Assembly: GCA_036343175.1 (NCBI GenBank)
Contig: JAZASR010000002.1
Coordinates: 62,001-126,000, forward strand
Source: JAEEJA01 sp036343175
Lineage (GTDB): Bacteria > Bacillota > Clostridia > Lachnospirales > Lachnospiraceae
Direction of reading: 5' to 3'
DNA length: 64,000 nucleotides
The position numbers and the translations under genes were made by a program. Under the pieces are notes generated by a model. That model was not told the origin of the DNA. It was given only the letters and a program-made list of their open reading frames with translations, and ran no database searches. Positions 61,911-64,000 of the stretch are shown in pieces. Position 1 is the stretch's first letter. Every line of letters starts with the position of its first letter.

Positions 61911-63071
61911 TCAGTAGTAGAAATCATCACCCGGCAAAGCACCGCCGACGGCCTTTGGGTCTGCATCATAAAGAGTCTTAAGATAAGCGGAGAGCTCAGT
62001 TTTCATCTGATCCCCGTCAATAAATGTAATATTGCATTCCGGTATTGCCTTCTTTGCAACAGGCGCTGGCACTATATCATATTTACCGATAAGCTCTGAT
62101 GCTTTGTCTGCATTTGAATTTACAAAATCGACTGAATCTTTATATTCTCTGAGAAAGTCATCAACTGTATCTTTATTATTCTCTGCATAATCCCTTCGTG
62201 CAATAACCACACCCATTATCAGCTCGTGTCCGTCAGAGACCTTCTTCCACTCCTCTGTGAGATCAAGCACAGTCTTTATCTTGTCATTCTGAAGCATGGC
62301 TGCTGTAACAAACGGCTGAGGAAGCATAGCTATACCGCCATTCTTAGCGATAGCTGCTACGCATTCTGCATGCTCTGACTTCCACTCTATAGTAACATCC
62401 CTATCCGGATCAAGTCCGTTCTTTGAAAGTATATAATCCAGTGTATATTCCGGTGTTGCGCCTTTACCTGATGCATATATGGTTTTCCCTTTAAGGTCAT
62501 GTACACTGCTTACATCCTCGCCATTAGATACCATATAGAGTACTCCAAGAGTATTTACCGCAAGTACCTGTATCTGGCCCTCTGTGCTGTTATAAAGAAC
62601 TGAAGCCAGGTTTGCGGGTACACAGGCAATGTCAACATCCTTCTTTGCAATGAGCGGCGCTATGGCATCAGGAGCAGCCTCAAGCTGAAATGAATACAGA
62701 CCATCTGACTCTGCATTGTCTGACTTATCCATAAGAGGGGCAAGACCCATGGCTGTAGGCCCTTTAAGGGCTGCTATTTTGGTGGCATACTCTGCAATAT
62801 CCTCGGGATCATCATATATTTCTATAGAATCGTCAGATGAAAGTGTAAGTTCAGATGAATCAGCATCTTCTGAAGAAGATGTATCAGATGAGATATCAGA
62901 TGTGGTCTCACTTGTTACTGAATTTGCAGCTGAGTCTGTATCAATGGTATCAGCGGCGCCGCATCCTGTAAGGACCGCTGCTGAAATTACAGCGGAAATG
63001 GTAAGCGCATATGCGGACCTGATAAATGAAACTAACTTTTCATGTGATGTGATAAATAATTTATTAAACAT
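61911..63071 (-). CDS. Substrate-binding lipoprotein of the ABC importer (NMT1/SsuA-like)
   Basis: A 386-residue lipoprotein. The signal ends in the lipobox LTGC (Cys at about residue 37). A Ser/Asp/Glu-rich linker (about 40-80) follows, then a two-domain binding fold of the NMT1/THI5-like or SsuA type (KGPTAMGLAPLMDKSD, KDVDIACVPANLASVLYN, GKTIYASGKGATPEYTL, AMLPQPFVTAAML). The ligand may be a sulfonate, nitrate-like ion or thiamine precursor; the sequence does not decide. A strong promoter candidate lies upstream, and AAGGAG precedes ATG. Confidence 0.92.
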   Translation of the reverse strand: MFNKLFITSHEKLVSFIRSAYALTISAVISAAVLTGCGAADTIDTDSAANSVTSETTSDISSDTSSSEDADSSELTLSSDDSIEIYDDPEDIAEYATKIAALKGPTAMGLAPLMDKSDNAESDGLYSFQLEAAPDAIAPLIAKKDVDIACVPANLASVLYNSTEGQIQVLAVNTLGVLYMVSNGEDVSSVHDLKGKTIYASGKGATPEYTLDYILSKNGLDPDRDVTIEWKSEHAECVAAIAKNGGIAMLPQPFVTAAMLQNDKIKTVLDLTEEWKKVSDGHELIMGVVIARRDYAENNKDTVDDFLREYKDSVDFVNSNADKASELIGKYDIVPAPVAKKAIPECNITFIDGDQMKTELSAYLKTLYDADPKAVGGALPGDDFYY

Positions 63072-63110
63072 GATATCTCCTTAATTTTTAATTTTTAATA
63101 AGCGCCTATT

Positions 63111-63139
63111 ATTTTACGGGATAAAGGAATAATTTTCAA
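63111..63139 (-). promoter_or_regulatory. Sigma-A promoter of the ABC importer operon
   Basis: Minus-strand TTGAAA (63134-63139), 17 nt, TAAAAT (63111-63116), about 40 nt before the start codon and just after the pckA terminator. Confidence 0.75.
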
Positions 63140-63146
63140 GTATAAG

Positions 63147-63183
63147 AAAAGGCCCCGCCAGCGTATACCGCCGGCGAAGCCTT
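63147..63183 (-). terminator. Terminator after pckA
   Basis: GC-rich stem (AAGGCTTCGCCGGCG pairing with CGCTGGCGGGGCCTT, with a few G-U pairs) followed by TTTTC on the minus strand. Confidence 0.8.
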
Positions 63184-63236
63184 AATTTGATCAGTATATC
63201 TTGATCATCAAAGATTTAAAAACTCTGATGTTCACA

Positions 63237-64000
63237 TCAAAGCTGTGGGCCTGCTGCAACAAGCTCCTTGCCTTTTTCATTGCCTTCATACTTCTTGAAG
63301 TTGTCGATGAAGAGCTTAGCGAGCTTCTCAGCCTGCTTTGTCCAGTCATCAGGATTCTTATAAGTATCCTTAGGGTCAAGGATACCTGTATCAACACCTT
63401 CAAGAACTGTAGGAACTGTAAGATTGAAGATAGGGATGACCTTTGTAGGAGCTGCATCGATAGAGTGATCAAGGATAGCATCGATGATTCCACGTGTATC
63501 CTTAATAGAGATCCTCTTGCCTGTGCCGTTCCAGCCGGTGTTAACGAGATAAGCCTTTGCACCGCTCTTCTCCATGTGCTTTACAAGCTCTTCTGCATAC
63601 TTTGTAGGATGGAGCTCAAGGAATGCCTGACCGAAGCATGCTGAGAATGTCGGGATAGGCTCTGTTACGCCGATCTCTGTTCCAGGGATCTTAGCTGTGA
63701 AACCTGAAAGGAAGTAATACTGTGTCTGTCCCTTGTCAAGGATAGATACAGGAGGAAGTACTCCGAAAGCATCAGCTGAAAGGAAGATGACCTGCTTAGC
63801 AGCCGGTCCGTGAGAGATAGGGCGTACAATGTTCTTAATATGATAAATAGGATATGATACACGTGTGTTCTGTGTTACAGAACCATCTGTGAAATCGATC
63901 TTTCCGTCATCGGAAACTGTAACGTTCTCAAGAAGAGCGTCACGGCGGATAGCACCATAGATATCAGGCTCTGCATCCTTATCGAGGTCGATGACCTTAG
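63237..64000 (-). CDS. pckA: Phosphoenolpyruvate carboxykinase (ATP), 3' part
   Basis: The last 253 or so codons of PEP carboxykinase, which interconverts oxaloacetate and PEP. The 5' part is outside the window. Visible segments include FLSADAFGVLPPVS, GTEIGVTEPIPTFSACFG, YAEELVKHMEKSGAKAYLVNTGWNGTG (first 20 residues suffice to identify it) and RGIIDAILDHSI. These fit the ATP-type enzyme. Together with the malic enzyme at the other end it fits succinate/propionate or C4-acid metabolism of a fermenting anaerobe. Confidence 0.96.
   Translation of the reverse strand, partial: KVIDLDKDAEPDIYGAIRRDALLENVTVSDDGKIDFTDGSVTQNTRVSYPIYHIKNIVRPISHGPAAKQVIFLSADAFGVLPPVSILDKGQTQYYFLSGFTAKIPGTEIGVTEPIPTFSACFGQAFLELHPTKYAEELVKHMEKSGAKAYLVNTGWNGTGKRISIKDTRGIIDAILDHSIDAAPTKVIPIFNLTVPTVLEGVDTGILDPKDTYKNPDDWTKQAEKLAKLFIDNFKKYEGNEKGKELVAAGPQL

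Overview
The window reads as chromosome of a motile, anaerobic Gram-positive bacterium of the Lachnospiraceae type (Butyrivibrio/Roseburia-like; family level is my inference). The evidence is the Clostridia-style flagellar operon (flbD, FliY instead of a short FliN, the small flg_new gene), a Tad pilus locus with DUF5702 and DUF6382-FHA proteins, a group B [FeFe] hydrogenase, ATP-dependent PEP carboxykinase and HrcA/CIRCE control of dnaK. Every gene except the malic enzyme fragment at the left edge lies on the minus strand, so transcription runs from high to low coordinates. I saw no rRNA, tRNA, CRISPR array, prophage or insertion sequence.

Layout from the left. 1-2.4 kb: end of malic enzyme, converging on tyrS. 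2.6-12.7 kb: a Tad/Flp pilus locus (two prepilin peptidases, TadZ, TadA, TadB, TadC, Flp1 pilin, DUF5702 TadG-like protein, two TadE-like pseudopilins, FHA protein). 13.1-38.5 kb: a flagellar supercluster from flgB down to flhG plus a PilZ protein. 38.7-43.5 kb: topA, dprA, comM. 43.7-47.9 kb: nrdR, an LTA-synthase-like sulfatase and a two-gene polysaccharide-export ABC transporter. 48.1-53.6 kb: hrcA-grpE-dnaK-dnaJ with a perfect CIRCE element. 53.8-56.9 kb: a LacI-type sensor/GGDEF protein and a membrane gene with an apparent frameshift. 57.0-60.2 kb: azlCD and a hydrogenase. 60.3-63.1 kb: an SsuABC/NMT1-like importer with permease and ATPase fused. 63.2 kb to the end: 3' part of pckA.

The flagellar cluster appears to be cut by three intrinsic-terminator hairpins (after fliH, flgE and fliY) into four blocks, so block-wise expression is likely. 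It ends in a PilZ gene and is followed at once by the Tad locus. With the GGDEF protein this suggests, but does not prove, c-di-GMP balancing of swimming against attachment. Chemotaxis genes, motAB, fliA and flagellin are not in the window.

The most unusual part is the Tad locus. Its control region holds a promoter candidate followed by a terminator-like hairpin before the first gene. Two of its genes have a strong Shine-Dalgarno placed exactly 8 nt before an in-frame ACG instead of ATG. One peptidase gene is preceded by seven 14-bp repeats that form a ladder of six overlapping six-codon mini-ORFs. Several other starts and ends carry tandem or inverted repeats. All functional calls rest on reading motifs by eye; no database search was possible.
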